Shown: positions 26,789 to 35,503 of the stretch, one piece after another
Layout of the letters: each line of letters opens with the position of its first letter
How positions within the stretch are numbered: position 1 is the first letter of the stretch
NCBI GenBank assembly: GCA_017305555.1
Contig: JAFKKM010000009.1
Location: 62,001-126,000, forward strand
Reading direction: 5' to 3'
DNA: 64,000 nucleotides
Source of the DNA: Hyphomicrobiales bacterium
Lineage (GTDB): Bacteria; Pseudomonadota; Alphaproteobacteria; Rhizobiales; Xanthobacteraceae
Made by a program: the position numbers and the translations under genes
Notes under the pieces: generated by a model
Databases searched by the model: none
Seen by the model: the letters and a program-made list of their open reading frames with translations, nothing else
Told to the model about the DNA's origin: nothing

Positions 26789-27909
26789 CTTGTCACCAGC
26801 AGTGCACTTCCGAGTCCCCCGGCGGCGGCGATCGCGGCCAGTCCGAGCGCCCCTGCCGCCTCTCGCTGCATTTCGTGCCACAGGCGCACGGCAAGGATCG
26901 CACCTGATGCGCCGATCGGATGGCCGCGCGCCAATCCGCCGCCGCTGCGGTTGAGCGCGGTTTCCGCAACGCCGATTCCTTCGGCACAAGCGATGGCCTG
27001 CGCGGCAAAGGCTTCCATGATTTCGGCCACCGCAATTGTCTCGGGAGCGATCGACCCAGCCGCGAGCAGCTTTCGGGCCGCAGCGATCGGGGCTATGCCG
27101 GGCATTGCAGGATCGCCGCCGCATCGGGTTGCTGCCACGACGCGCAACGGGCGCACGACGTCGAGACGCCGCAGCATGGATTCCGAGACCACCAGCACGG
27201 CGGCGGCGGCATCGGCTTCCACCGCCACCGTGGCGCGCGTCACGCCGAAAGACGGGCCGCCCGCGATCGGCGGCAAACGCGCGCACAAGGACTCGGTCAA
27301 TGCACGGGGAAAGGCATCGCGCGTCAACCCGGCCAACGGCGCGATCTCGCCATCCCCCGGGGGATTCGCGATGGCCTTGCGATGGCTGGCGATCGCGAAT
27401 GCATCCTGCCTGTCTCGCGAAATGTTAAACGCCTCCGCCAGCGTCCCGGCGGCGACGATCATGTCCGGGTCGCGCTCCGGCCACGGCGCGAAGGGCGGCC
27501 TGTCATAAGGCTGCGGCGCTTCACCAGCATCGCGCGGTCGCCGTGCGCGCAGCGGCGCCCGGCTGAAACTCTCGATGCCACCGGCGATGACGGCATCGGC
27601 CCCGCTCGCGATCCGATCGGCCGCCATCATGATCGCGTCGAGCCCGCCGCAGCATTGGCTGTCGATGGTCAGCGCCGGAACGCGATCCGGCAGACCGGCT
27701 CGCAGCGCGGCGAGCCGCGCCGGATTGCCGCCGGCATATAGCGCATTGCCGAAGATCACATCGTCGATCGCATCCGGCGCGATGCCGGCATCGGACAACA
27801 CCGCGCGGATCGGCGCTGCGCCGAGTTCGTCGGCCTCGACCGTCTTGAACGCGCCGTTGCGCGGAGCGACTGCGGTGCGGCGCGCGGCGACGAGATAGGC
27901 GGCGCTCAC
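26785..27909 (-). CDS. Thiolase-superfamily protein with altered active site
   Basis: 374 aa, with thiolase N- and C-domains. The nucleophile Cys is kept (SQCCGGLDAI) and the GHPIGASG histidine is present. The NEAFA motif reads MEAFAAQ (Asn to Met), and the second catalytic Cys (usual CxGGG) is Ala in IAAAGGLGS. Ordinary acetyl-CoA acyltransferases need that Cys for proton transfer, so the reaction may differ (SCP2-thiolase-like, or a Claisen condensation/decarboxylation specialist) or be lost. GTG 27909 overlaps the upstream ligase stop. Confidence 0.85.
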   Translation of the reverse strand: MSAAYLVAARRTAVAPRNGAFKTVEADELGAAPIRAVLSDAGIAPDAIDDVIFGNALYAGGNPARLAALRAGLPDRVPALTIDSQCCGGLDAIMMAADRIASGADAVIAGGIESFSRAPLRARRPRDAGEAPQPYDRPPFAPWPERDPDMIVAAGTLAEAFNISRDRQDAFAIASHRKAIANPPGDGEIAPLAGLTRDAFPRALTESLCARLPPIAGGPSFGVTRATVAVEADAAAAVLVVSESMLRRLDVVRPLRVVAATRCGGDPAMPGIAPIAAARKLLAAGSIAPETIAVAEIMEAFAAQAIACAEGIGVAETALNRSGGGLARGHPIGASGAILAVRLWHEMQREAAGALGLAAIAAAGGLGSALLVTR

Positions 27910-29414
27910 GGCAGCACCTCGCAGACTTCGCTGTCGAAGATGCGATGCAGCGCCTGAAAGTCGTTCTTGCCGGACGACGTCAGCGGCCATCGCGGCGGCA
28001 GCGCGAAACGGCGCGGAATCTTGTAGAGCGGGAGATGATCGCGGGCATGGCCGATCAGGTCCGCCGAAGTGACGGAGATTTTCGGATCGAGCTTGAGCAG
28101 CGCCACCAATCGCTCACCCCGGCGATCGTCATGGACGCCGAGCACCGCCGCCGCCGCCACCGCGCGATGGCTCTCGAGCACACGCTCGATCTCTTCGGGA
28201 TGCACGTTCTTGCCGGAGGTGATGATCATCCGGCTGGCGCGGCCGACGAGATGCAGATAGCCCCGCGCATCGAGGAAGCCGATATCACCAACGGATATCG
28301 CCTCGCCGTCGCGCATTAGCGCCGCTGTGCTCCCGCAAGCATAATCGATGAAGACGAAGGGGCTGGCCACGAACACCTGCCCCGCTTCGCCCGGCGGCAA
28401 ACGACGCCCCAGATGATCCCGGATCGACAGATCGACACCGGAGAACGCACGCCCGACCGAATTCGGCGGCACATCCTCGTCGTCTTTCGCAACCGTGATG
28501 AAACTGAGTTCGGAGGCGCCATAGAATTCCGCAAAGCGCGTGGCTGGAAAATGCGCGCGGAGGTCGTCCATCGCGCGGCCCTGCCATTTCGCGCCGGAGG
28601 ATAATATCCAGCGCATCGAGCCGAACGGCGGCACGTTCTCGCGCGCGGTCGCCTCGACGATCATTTCAAGCTGGGTCGGCACGCCATAGAGCACACTCGC
28701 CCGATGCGCCGCGATCAGCTTGCACACCAGGTTGGGGCGGAACTGCCGACACAGGATGACCGTCGCGCCGACGTAAAGTCCATGTGCAAACCCGTAAAGA
28801 AACAGCGAATGCGTCAACGCTCCAGGCGCGAGCACGACGTCCTCAGTGCCGATGTCGAACTCGCGATCCCCGGCACGAAAACTCTCGACCCAAGACAGAT
28901 GATGGCGGCGATATCCCTTCGGCAGGCCGGTCGAGCCCGAGGTGAAGCCGACATAGAACGGCGTCAACGGATCGGGCTCCGGCACCGCCTCGAATGCGGC
29001 ACTCGCGCCGATCGCCTCCGCGACCGTCTCGAACGGCCCGTGCGGATCGTCGAGAATCAGCGCGCCGCCTTCGGCCGCTAATGCCGGATCGTGGCTGATC
29101 ACAAGACCGGGCGATAACTCCCCGATCGCCAGCCGCGCCGTTTCGATCGGCCAGTTCGGGTCGAGAATCTGCGCCTCCCGTCCCGCACGCGCGGCGGCGA
29201 GAAACAGCAATGCCAGCGCCGGCCCGTTCGGCAGATGCAGCGCGACGCCGCGCCCTGCCGGCACCGCTTGCGCGAGATGCGCAGCGAGACGATTCACAGC
29301 TTGATCGACTTCGCGCCACGCGATCGCGTGGCCGTCGCAGATCACGGCGACGCGGTCCGGTTGCGCGCGGGCGTGCCGCGACAGCGTTGCGGTGATGGTG
29401 GCGTTATCGGTCAC
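27906..29414 (-). CDS. AMP-forming acyl-CoA ligase
   Basis: 502 aa. The P-loop-like signature FTSGSTGLPKGY, then YGASELSF (A5), the A8 region GRASRMIITSGKNVHPEEIE and the catalytic lysine near the end in TSSGKNDFQ are all present. It activates an unknown carboxylic acid to its CoA thioester. GTG 29414 overlaps bioY by 4 bases. The open frame extends upstream over bioY, but that part is antisense-like shadow and is excluded. Placing a ligase in a biotin-transport operon might suggest pimeloyl-CoA synthesis, but the sequence is not of the BioW type. Confidence 0.9.
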   Translation of the reverse strand: MTDNATITATLSRHARAQPDRVAVICDGHAIAWREVDQAVNRLAAHLAQAVPAGRGVALHLPNGPALALLFLAAARAGREAQILDPNWPIETARLAIGELSPGLVISHDPALAAEGGALILDDPHGPFETVAEAIGASAAFEAVPEPDPLTPFYVGFTSGSTGLPKGYRRHHLSWVESFRAGDREFDIGTEDVVLAPGALTHSLFLYGFAHGLYVGATVILCRQFRPNLVCKLIAAHRASVLYGVPTQLEMIVEATARENVPPFGSMRWILSSGAKWQGRAMDDLRAHFPATRFAEFYGASELSFITVAKDDEDVPPNSVGRAFSGVDLSIRDHLGRRLPPGEAGQVFVASPFVFIDYACGSTAALMRDGEAISVGDIGFLDARGYLHLVGRASRMIITSGKNVHPEEIERVLESHRAVAAAAVLGVHDDRRGERLVALLKLDPKISVTSADLIGHARDHLPLYKIPRRFALPPRWPLTSSGKNDFQALHRIFDSEVCEVLP

Positions 29415-29965
29415 GCCCTGCTCGCGATCGCGGCCGGATAACCTCGATATGAGGCCTCCGCGACGAAGGCCGTCGCCAGTGCCTTCAAGAGATCGCCGGG
29501 CACGAAGACAGCGGTGGCGAGAAGCGCTTGCGTCAAGCTCATGCGCGCCATCGCCATCAGGCCGGCCACGCCGCAGGCGTATTCCACCACGATGCCGCCC
29601 GCCACCGCGGCGACCAATGCAGCGGCGAACACCGGCAATGTTTTGAGCCGCTCCATCACCAGTCCGGAAACGAAGGCGGCGGGCACGAAACCAAGCAGGA
29701 AGCCGACCGACGGTCCGAACAATACACCGAGTCCGCCGCGGCCACCCGACAGCAGCGGCGCGCCAAGCAGCACCACGAACAGGAACAGCAGCACCGCCAG
29801 CGCGCCATGACGCGGGCCGAGGATGATTCCGGCCAGCATGACGCCGAGCGTCTGTGCCGTGATCGGCACGCCCATGGCGATCGGCAGCATGACACCGGGA
29901 AGCATTCCCAGCACGCCGATCACGGCCGCCATCAGGGCAATGCGGACAATGGCTCGTGATTCCAC
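29411..29965 (-). CDS. bioY: Biotin transporter substrate-binding S component
   Basis: 184 aa integral membrane protein with about six hydrophobic helices. The BioY hallmarks GVPITAQTLGVMLAG, GPSVGFLLGF and FVPGDLLKAL are intact. It binds biotin in the membrane and works with the EcfT and ATPase proteins encoded upstream. GTG 29965 has AGGAG 7 bases before it. Confidence 0.95.
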   Translation of the reverse strand: MESRAIVRIALMAAVIGVLGMLPGVMLPIAMGVPITAQTLGVMLAGIILGPRHGALAVLLFLFVVLLGAPLLSGGRGGLGVLFGPSVGFLLGFVPAAFVSGLVMERLKTLPVFAAALVAAVAGGIVVEYACGVAGLMAMARMSLTQALLATAVFVPGDLLKALATAFVAEASYRGYPAAIASRA

Positions 29966-29974
29966 GTCGCTCTC

Positions 29975-30601
29975 CTATGAACGTTTGCGTTGGCGATCGG
30001 CGGTGACGGTATCGAAACCCCTCGCATCGAGCGATTCCGCAACCCGATCGGCCAACTGAAGAATATCGGCAAGAAACACGGCCACCAGCCGCACCGGAAC
30101 ACGACGATGGGTCCGCGCCTTCCAGGCTTCCTCGCGAGCGCGCCATCGCGTCAGCAATACCGGGACAAAACGCAATACGAGCGCCACCGCAAGCGCCATC
30201 TTGCGCGGATTGACGCCGAGCGGACGCAGCAGGTTGAAGACCGGCGCGAGCACGTCCATCAGCGCGCTCATCGTAGTGGTCATGCTCACGAGATCGGCGA
30301 GCAGAAGCATCGCCAGCAACCGCAGGCTGACGACGGCGCCCGCATGCCAACCGCTGGAGAACGCCTGAACACCGCCGACGATGACGAGCAGCGGAATCAG
30401 CGGCCGCAGCAAAGCCAGCCGCGCGAAACCGGCGCGCCCGAAACCGGCATAGACCGCAAGGACCACCGCCAGCACGCCGGCCAGTATCCGCCAGTCGTCG
30501 ACCGGCAGCAGCAACAGACTGAACAGCGCCAAACCCGCGAGCTTGAAACCCGCGGGCACACGATGCAGCCAGGTCTTTGGCGCAAGGCCGTCGGTCATCA
30601 T
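29975..30601 (-). CDS. bioN: Energy-coupling factor transmembrane protein
   Basis: 208 aa, EcfT/BioN/CbiQ family, with membrane helices followed by the coupling motif ARG near the C-terminus (SLDARGFDT). It links BioY to the ATPase. The stop of bioM overlaps its start (30598-30601). Confidence 0.92.
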   Translation of the reverse strand: MMTDGLAPKTWLHRVPAGFKLAGLALFSLLLLPVDDWRILAGVLAVVLAVYAGFGRAGFARLALLRPLIPLLVIVGGVQAFSSGWHAGAVVSLRLLAMLLLADLVSMTTTMSALMDVLAPVFNLLRPLGVNPRKMALAVALVLRFVPVLLTRWRAREEAWKARTHRRVPVRLVAVFLADILQLADRVAESLDARGFDTVTADRQRKRS

Positions 30602-31395
30602 ATTGTGACGAAATCCGCTTCAGCCGCCATCGCCGCATGCGCGCGATAGGCCGGCAGCACATCGGCGGGCGAGCCATCTTCACGAATGCAGCCCGCATCG
30701 AGCCAGATCACCCGATCGAACCGCGCCAGCAATTCGAGATCATGGGATGCCATCACGATCTGCTGCGGCAGGCTCATGATCTTGCGCGACAACGTGAGAC
30801 GGGTCGGAAGATCGAGGCTCGAGAACGGCTCGTCCATCAGCAGGATCGAGGGCTCGGTCGCGAGCACCGCCAGAATACAGACAAGCTGCTTCTGGCCGCC
30901 CGACAGTTCATTGACGTTGCGATCCGCCCATCCGGTGCAACCGTGCTGCTCCAGCAAAGCCAACGCCTGCTGCCGTGCCTGACGCGCCGGCAGCCCACGC
31001 TCGGTCAATCCGAACGCGATCTCCTCGCCCACCGTCGGGAAGATCAGTTGATGGTCCGGATTCTGAAAGACGAAGCCGACATGCGCCGGCAATTCCTTGC
31101 GATGACGCGCGGTCTCGAGTCCCGCAACGACGACCCGTCCATTGTTCGGCAACAGCAGGCCATTGATCAACCGCAGCATGGTGCTTTTGCCAGAGCCATT
31201 GTCGCCGATCACGCCGATCCGCTGATCGTCGAGGCGAAGCGCGGGAATCGAAAGAAGCTGACGGTTCGCGCGCCGCACTTCTACGTATTCAAAAACAATC
31301 CTCCGGGCCGGAACCGATTCATCCGTGCTGACTACGGAAGGGAACTTTTGCAAGACGCTCGACATGCACCTGACCATCAAAAGGGCGATGTCCAT
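30598..31395 (-). CDS. bioM: ECF biotin transporter ATPase
   Basis: 265 aa ABC ATPase. Walker A GDNGSGKST, Q-loop FQNPDHQ (typical of ECF ATPases), signature LSGGQ, Walker B ILLMDEPFSSLD and H-switch MASHDLEL. It is the first gene of a six-gene overlapping operon (bioM-bioN-bioY-ligase-thiolase-maoC). ATG 31395 is the longest start; the protein may begin a few codons later (ATG 31377 or 31365). A palindromic operator lies 50-75 bp upstream. Confidence 0.92.
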   Translation of the reverse strand: MDIALLMVRCMSSVLQKFPSVVSTDESVPARRIVFEYVEVRRANRQLLSIPALRLDDQRIGVIGDNGSGKSTMLRLINGLLLPNNGRVVVAGLETARHRKELPAHVGFVFQNPDHQLIFPTVGEEIAFGLTERGLPARQARQQALALLEQHGCTGWADRNVNELSGGQKQLVCILAVLATEPSILLMDEPFSSLDLPTRLTLSRKIMSLPQQIVMASHDLELLARFDRVIWLDAGCIREDGSPADVLPAYRAHAAMAAEADFVTI

Positions 31396-31447
31396 TTACC
31401 CCGGGACAGAGGCGGCAACAATCGCCGCAGGTGAGTATAGACACAAT

Positions 31448-31468
31448 ACATCTATATGATATAGAGAT
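31448..31468. promoter_or_regulatory. Regulon operator, site 1 (bioM operon / EthD gene)
   Basis: TCTATAT-G-ATATAGA, a perfect 7-bp-arm palindrome around G31458, within a 21-bp block (arms ACATCTATAT and ATATAGAGAT). It lies between the minus-strand bioM operon and the plus-strand EthD gene. Same design as five other sites in 33-51 kb. Confidence 0.65.
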
Positions 31469-31673
31469 ATCTAGTGAGCTGGAGAAGCAAGAGCAGTCAC
31501 TAAGTTCCGCTCGTCACCCTTGCTGGATAGTCGCAGCATGATGCTGTTGAGTTGCCCGAGAACAACGGGCGTGGTGTCGCCAATTGCACGCCTAATCCCG
31601 ATTGCGACCGAAACGCCCTCTTGGAACATCGCATGATCAATCGATCCCATCTGCAACGCGTGAGAGGCAAGAC

Positions 31674-31985
31674 ATGAGCCACGCCATCGTCATGATGTAC
31701 GATGCGCCGTCCGACGCCGAGTTTGAAGGCTGGATGCACGGGCCACACTACGACGAAGTTCTCGCAACCCCCGGCGTCACGTCCGTCCAACGATTTGAAG
31801 TCACCGATGGTCCGGCCAATCGGCGAAAGTACATCGCCATCATCCATACAACGGACGTTGAGGCGACGCTCGCCTGGCGCGGCGGAGCCGATGGGCAGCG
31901 ATCGCAAGACGAAGCGAATGCACGCGGCGTCACCAATCGTTACGGCCTTGTCTGCCGCACAATCTTCGACTCCAGCAAGATTTAG
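31674..31985 (+). CDS. EthD-like small dimeric alpha/beta-barrel protein
   Basis: 103 aa. The fold-type is recognised from MSHAIVMMYDAPSDAEFEGWMHGPHYDEVLATPGVTSVQRFE, the usual EthD/REDY-type opening with an 'HxxH...P' pattern. Proteins of this family serve as accessory or isomerase-like enzymes in catabolic clusters; the exact role is unknown. GAGAGG precedes the ATG. Divergent from bioM across operator 1. Confidence 0.7.
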   Translation: MSHAIVMMYDAPSDAEFEGWMHGPHYDEVLATPGVTSVQRFEVTDGPANRRKYIAIIHTTDVEATLAWRGGADGQRSQDEANARGVTNRYGLVCRTIFDSSKI

Positions 31986-32015
31986 ATTTTCACAGAACGG
32001 ACCGTACCGCTTCTG

Positions 32016-32729
32016 CTATCCTTGGAGGGTCCAGCCGCCGTGGACGGCTATGGTCGAGCCGGTGATGAAGCTGGCGCCATCGCCTGCCAGGAACGCTGCC
32101 GTCGGCGCCACGTCCTGCGGCATGCCAAGCCGTCCCAAGGCAGTCACTTGAATCACCCCTTCGACCGTATCCTGGTTCGATAGTCGGTCGCGGTTCAGTC
32201 CGGTGACGATCGTCCCGGGGGCGATGGCGTTGACGCGAATTCCATGGCGGCCGAATGCAACGGCCAGCGCGCGCGTCATGGTCGCGACTGCTCCCTTCGA
32301 TGCGCAATAGAGAACCGTCTCCGGTTGCGCATGCGTCGCATTGACCGATGAGATATTGATGATCGAGCCGGCACAACCTGCTTCGATCATTATGCGCGCC
32401 GCCGCCTGACTCGCGAAGAACATGCCCCTTACGTTGACGCCGAAAATGTCATCGAAATCAGCTTCCGTGAAATCGACAAACTGTTTGCGACGCTGAATAC
32501 CAGCATTGTTGACCAATATGTCCAGCTTGCCATGAGCTGCGACAAGCGAGCGGGCGTATCGATCTATCTCGTCGGGATCGCGCATATCGCATCGATCCAG
32601 TCCTTCCGCTTCGTCTCGATCCGTCGCGCGAACGATTGCGCCGCGTTGACGCAATTCATCGACGATTGCGGCGCCAATGCCTCCGCCGCCGCCCGTGACC
32701 CAAGCCACCTTCCCGATCAACTCGCTCAT
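32016..32729 (-). CDS. SDR family oxidoreductase (2)
   Basis: 237 aa. Cofactor loop TGGGGGIGAAI, D of ATDRDEA (NAD-type), NNAG, Ser in INISSVNA, YCASK as YxxxK. The 3' end is HGGWTLQG in place of the common DGG. Its ATG overlaps the stop of the preceding SDR, so both are made together. It likely oxidises or reduces a hydroxyl/keto group in the regulon's pathway. Confidence 0.9.
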   Translation of the reverse strand: MSELIGKVAWVTGGGGGIGAAIVDELRQRGAIVRATDRDEAEGLDRCDMRDPDEIDRYARSLVAAHGKLDILVNNAGIQRRKQFVDFTEADFDDIFGVNVRGMFFASQAAARIMIEAGCAGSIINISSVNATHAQPETVLYCASKGAVATMTRALAVAFGRHGIRVNAIAPGTIVTGLNRDRLSNQDTVEGVIQVTALGRLGMPQDVAPTAAFLAGDGASFITGSTIAVHGGWTLQG

Positions 32730-33460
32730 ACCGACGCGCTCCTTCCGCCATCCACGAACAAAGTCGCTCCGGTGATGAAGGAGGATAGCGGAGACGCCAG
32801 AAATAGAGCGGACGGTGCGATATCCTGAGACTGGCCAAGCCTACGCTGCGGCGTTCGCGAGATCATGACATCCCGCTCCCGTTCGCTTTGCCAGCGACTG
32901 GGTTCCAGATTCGTGTCTGCGATGGCACCTGGTGCCAGCACATTCACACGGATATCGAACGGTGCAAGCGACAAAGACATGGCGCGGGTCATGGCATGAA
33001 GCGCACCTTTCGAGGTGCAGTAGGCGACCGTCTCGCCGAAGACCTTCTCGGCGTTGACGGATCCGATGTTGACAATGGAGCCTCCGCGACCGTGCCGGAT
33101 CATCGATTTCGCCGCGGCCTGCGAACTGAGAAACGCTCCCTTCACATTGATGCCGATGACCTCGTCCCACAGTTGTGGAGTCATTTCCAACGCATCCGCC
33201 CGCCTGATGATGCCGGCGCTGTTGACGAGGACATCGATGCCGCCAAGTTCCTCGCAAACGTCCACTGCCTTCGCGATGTCAGTCGCCCGGAGCACGTCAC
33301 AACACATCGTGCGATAGTCAGCCTCATCGGCAATCGAGACATCCGTCGCGACGACCACGGCTCCCGCTTTTGCGAAGATTTGCGCAATCGCCCTGCCAAT
33401 GCCCCGTCCGGCTCCGGTTATCAAGGCGACGGAACCGTCGATTCTCGGCATGGCGGACAT
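32726..33460 (-). CDS. SDR family oxidoreductase (1)
   Basis: 244 aa. TGAGRGIGRAIA cofactor loop, acidic residue in VATDVSIA, NSAG (variant of NNAG), Ser in VNIGSVNA, YCTSK, and FVDGGRS at the end. It is paired with the next SDR (40% or so alike by eye), suggesting two successive or stereo-specific dehydrogenation steps. Operator 2 lies 45-65 bp upstream. Confidence 0.9.
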   Translation of the reverse strand: MSAMPRIDGSVALITGAGRGIGRAIAQIFAKAGAVVVATDVSIADEADYRTMCCDVLRATDIAKAVDVCEELGGIDVLVNSAGIIRRADALEMTPQLWDEVIGINVKGAFLSSQAAAKSMIRHGRGGSIVNIGSVNAEKVFGETVAYCTSKGALHAMTRAMSLSLAPFDIRVNVLAPGAIADTNLEPSRWQSERERDVMISRTPQRRLGQSQDIAPSALFLASPLSSFITGATLFVDGGRSASV

Positions 33461-33504
33461 CGTCCCGTGCGAATCCAGATCTACCTCCCTTGGTCAGATA
33501 ATTA

Positions 33505-33525
33505 AGATATATATGATACATATTT
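33505..33525. promoter_or_regulatory. Regulon operator, site 2 (SDR pair / EthD-like gene)
   Basis: Arms AGATATATAT and ATACATATTT around central G33515, in the divergent region between the SDR pair and the 240-aa EthD-like gene. Confidence 0.65.
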
Positions 33526-33581
33526 TTCTCTTGTCAATTGTTCCGAACCTGGTTTGATTTCCCCAGGACAATTCTGCGCAC

Positions 33582-34304
33582 ATGTCGCATTTCGGGATGC
33601 TGGATATGGAAAATCAATTCGTAGCTCCGAAGACGACGCCGGACCGCTCACCCATGAACCGTTCGGACGGCGCCGCGCGAATGATCCGCTTTGGGTTTTC
33701 ACCTCGCATTGCGGGCCTGACCCGTCGCGAGGCACAGGACTATTGGGCAGGGCACCATGCGCGGCTGTTTTCTCGCGTTCCCGGTTTAGTATCGTATGTG
33801 CAGAACCACGCTGTTCTTCAGCTCGATGGAGAACCACTTTCGCGAGGTTTTGGATTCGATATTTTTTCCGAAGTAGAGTTTGCCTCTCCCGAGGCGATGT
33901 CGATCGCGGTTTCCTCTCCTTACTATCGAGATGTCATTCTACCTGATGAACGCTTTTTGCTCGATGCGTCAAAACGGGCTTTTCTTATAACGACGCGGAC
34001 AGTGGAAGGATCAACGGGTCTTCCAAACGGCGCGATCAAGCTGGTGCAATTTCGTACGAGGGCCGGACGCGAATTGTCGCTAGGCAGAGGGGTTGGCATC
34101 GACTCTTCGGCAGGCTGGGATGACAGAGTGACAGAAATAGCGGGCTGGCCCGGCGTACCACCCGCCATCGTACGCCAAATACCTTACGCGAGCACGGAAG
34201 CAGCCGCGGCCGCGGGCCATCAGGCTGTTGACGACGCCGTGTTGCTTTCGGTGATCGTCAAACAAAGAGTCGTCGTGTCGCCGAGGGCGAATGACCCAAC
34301 CTAG
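33582..34304 (+). CDS. EthD-domain protein, two-barrel form
   Basis: Up to 240 aa. The first domain (RFGFSPRIAGLTRREAQDYWAGHHARLFSRVPGLVSYVQNH from about residue 35) matches EthD proteins with the WxxxHxxL pattern. A second, more divergent alpha/beta stretch starts at about GAIKLVQFRT. The start is uncertain: ATG 33582, 33606 or 33654, none with a strong ribosome site. Often found with ring- or ketone-degrading enzymes. Confidence 0.72.
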   Translation: MSHFGMLDMENQFVAPKTTPDRSPMNRSDGAARMIRFGFSPRIAGLTRREAQDYWAGHHARLFSRVPGLVSYVQNHAVLQLDGEPLSRGFGFDIFSEVEFASPEAMSIAVSSPYYRDVILPDERFLLDASKRAFLITTRTVEGSTGLPNGAIKLVQFRTRAGRELSLGRGVGIDSSAGWDDRVTEIAGWPGVPPAIVRQIPYASTEAAAAAGHQAVDDAVLLSVIVKQRVVVSPRANDPT

Positions 34305-34466
34305 GACCATGGAGAAAAACGGGCAGCGACATATGGGCGAGCACAAGAATTCTTCGTCGGATTCTTAAACCGGTCAATTCGCGTTTCGGAGCGCGACTTT
34401 ATTGTCCATATTCGTCTTCAACAAGCATCTGCGGCGCTTGAAACAGTCTCAGTTCGCCCTGAAAAT

Positions 34467-34487
34467 TCATATTTATGATATGTATTT
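34467..34487. promoter_or_regulatory. Regulon operator, site 3 (amidohydrolase)
   Basis: Arms TCATATTTAT and ATATGTATTT around G34477, 55-75 bp upstream of the amidohydrolase start. Confidence 0.6.
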
Positions 34488-34541
34488 TTAAGCCAAAGCA
34501 AGCTATTCTCCGCTGACAGTCAAATCACTTGGAGGAAACCT

Positions 34542-35417
34542 ATGTTCATGCCCCCGATTCTCGACATGCGCCTGCGCCCGCCCGTGTCAGCCTGGACCCG
34601 AGGCACGGTGTTCAAGACCGCGATGCACTACCCACGGCACAATCTTACCTTCAAGGGCGCACGGTCGGCGTGGATGGAATCCGTCGACATGCTGTTCACA
34701 GAAATGGATTCAGCGGGAATCCGCTGGGGCGTCGCAATGGGACGAGCTTCCTCGGGCGCGGGAAACCTCGGCGGAGTTGCCAATGCCGAGATTGTCGAAC
34801 TGCTGGAAAAATATCCGAACCGCTTTCTCGGCTTCTTGGGTGTTGATCTCGACGCAATCGACGACAGTCTGGCGGAAATCCGCGAAATGGCGGGACATCC
34901 CAACGTCAAGGGAATATCAATCGAGCCCGGCTCCGGTCGGATTCCGCGCTGGTCCGATGACGACAGTCTGACTCCCGTTTACGAACTTGCCATCGAACTC
35001 GGCCTGCCGGTGTCCATTTCGTTGTCCGGTCTGCTCTCGGCTCTTGCAGGTCATGACATCACCTGGTCGCGCCCAGTTTCCATCCAGCGCGTCGCGCAAC
35101 GGTGGCCGGAACTGAAAATTATCGTTTCACATGCGGCATGGCCCTACGCGGACGAGATGGTGGTGGTCGCGCTTGCATGCCCCAACATCTACGTGTCGCC
35201 AGATCTCTATTCGGCGACAGCAGGCATGATCGCCGCAGACAGCTATGTGAAGGGTGCCAACCTATTCCTGGAGGACCGAACACTTTTCGGCACCGCTTAT
35301 CCGGTGAAGGATATCCAGGAAACGGTAAGGGACTTCCTTGGAATGGGATGGCGTCCCGACATCATGCACAAGATTCTGTGGGACAACGCAGCCAAGCTGC
35401 TTGGCGTCAAGGCCTGA
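34542..35417 (+). CDS. Amidohydrolase-2 family protein lacking the usual metal ligands
   Basis: 291 aa TIM-barrel protein of the ACMSD/amidohydrolase-2 type. Recognisable are GFLGVDLDAIDDSLAEI, GISIEPG, IIVSHAAWPYADEMV and the C-terminal KILWDNAAKLLG. Where the family has HxH after strand 1 this protein has DMRLRPP, and where it has a final Asp (GSDYP) it has GTAYPVK. It may be metal-independent or bind metal otherwise, as in the 'RxRPP' subgroup. ATG 34542 with GGAGGAA. Single gene behind operator 3. Confidence 0.8.
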   Translation: MFMPPILDMRLRPPVSAWTRGTVFKTAMHYPRHNLTFKGARSAWMESVDMLFTEMDSAGIRWGVAMGRASSGAGNLGGVANAEIVELLEKYPNRFLGFLGVDLDAIDDSLAEIREMAGHPNVKGISIEPGSGRIPRWSDDDSLTPVYELAIELGLPVSISLSGLLSALAGHDITWSRPVSIQRVAQRWPELKIIVSHAAWPYADEMVVVALACPNIYVSPDLYSATAGMIAADSYVKGANLFLEDRTLFGTAYPVKDIQETVRDFLGMGWRPDIMHKILWDNAAKLLGVKA

Positions 35418-35423
35418 TCGGAC

Positions 35424-35464
35424 AAGGTGAAGGCGCGGTGGTTTTCGCCGCGTCTTCACCTTGA
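35424..35464. terminator. Bidirectional hairpin between convergent genes
   Basis: 16-bp stem with one G-T pair (35424-35439 CAAGGTGAAGGCGCGG against 35449-35464), loop of 9, placed exactly between the amidohydrolase stop and the GntR stop. No strong T tract on either side. Confidence 0.65.
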
Positions 35465-35503
35465 AAAGAGATGCGCGTCAGCGCGACGATCAGCGGCTGT
35501 CAC

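Noticed and set aside
29415-30698. N-terminal extension of the acyl-CoA ligase frame to 930 aa
   Set aside because: The extra part is antisense-like frame over bioY and bioN; GTG 29414 with a 4-base overlap is a normal start.
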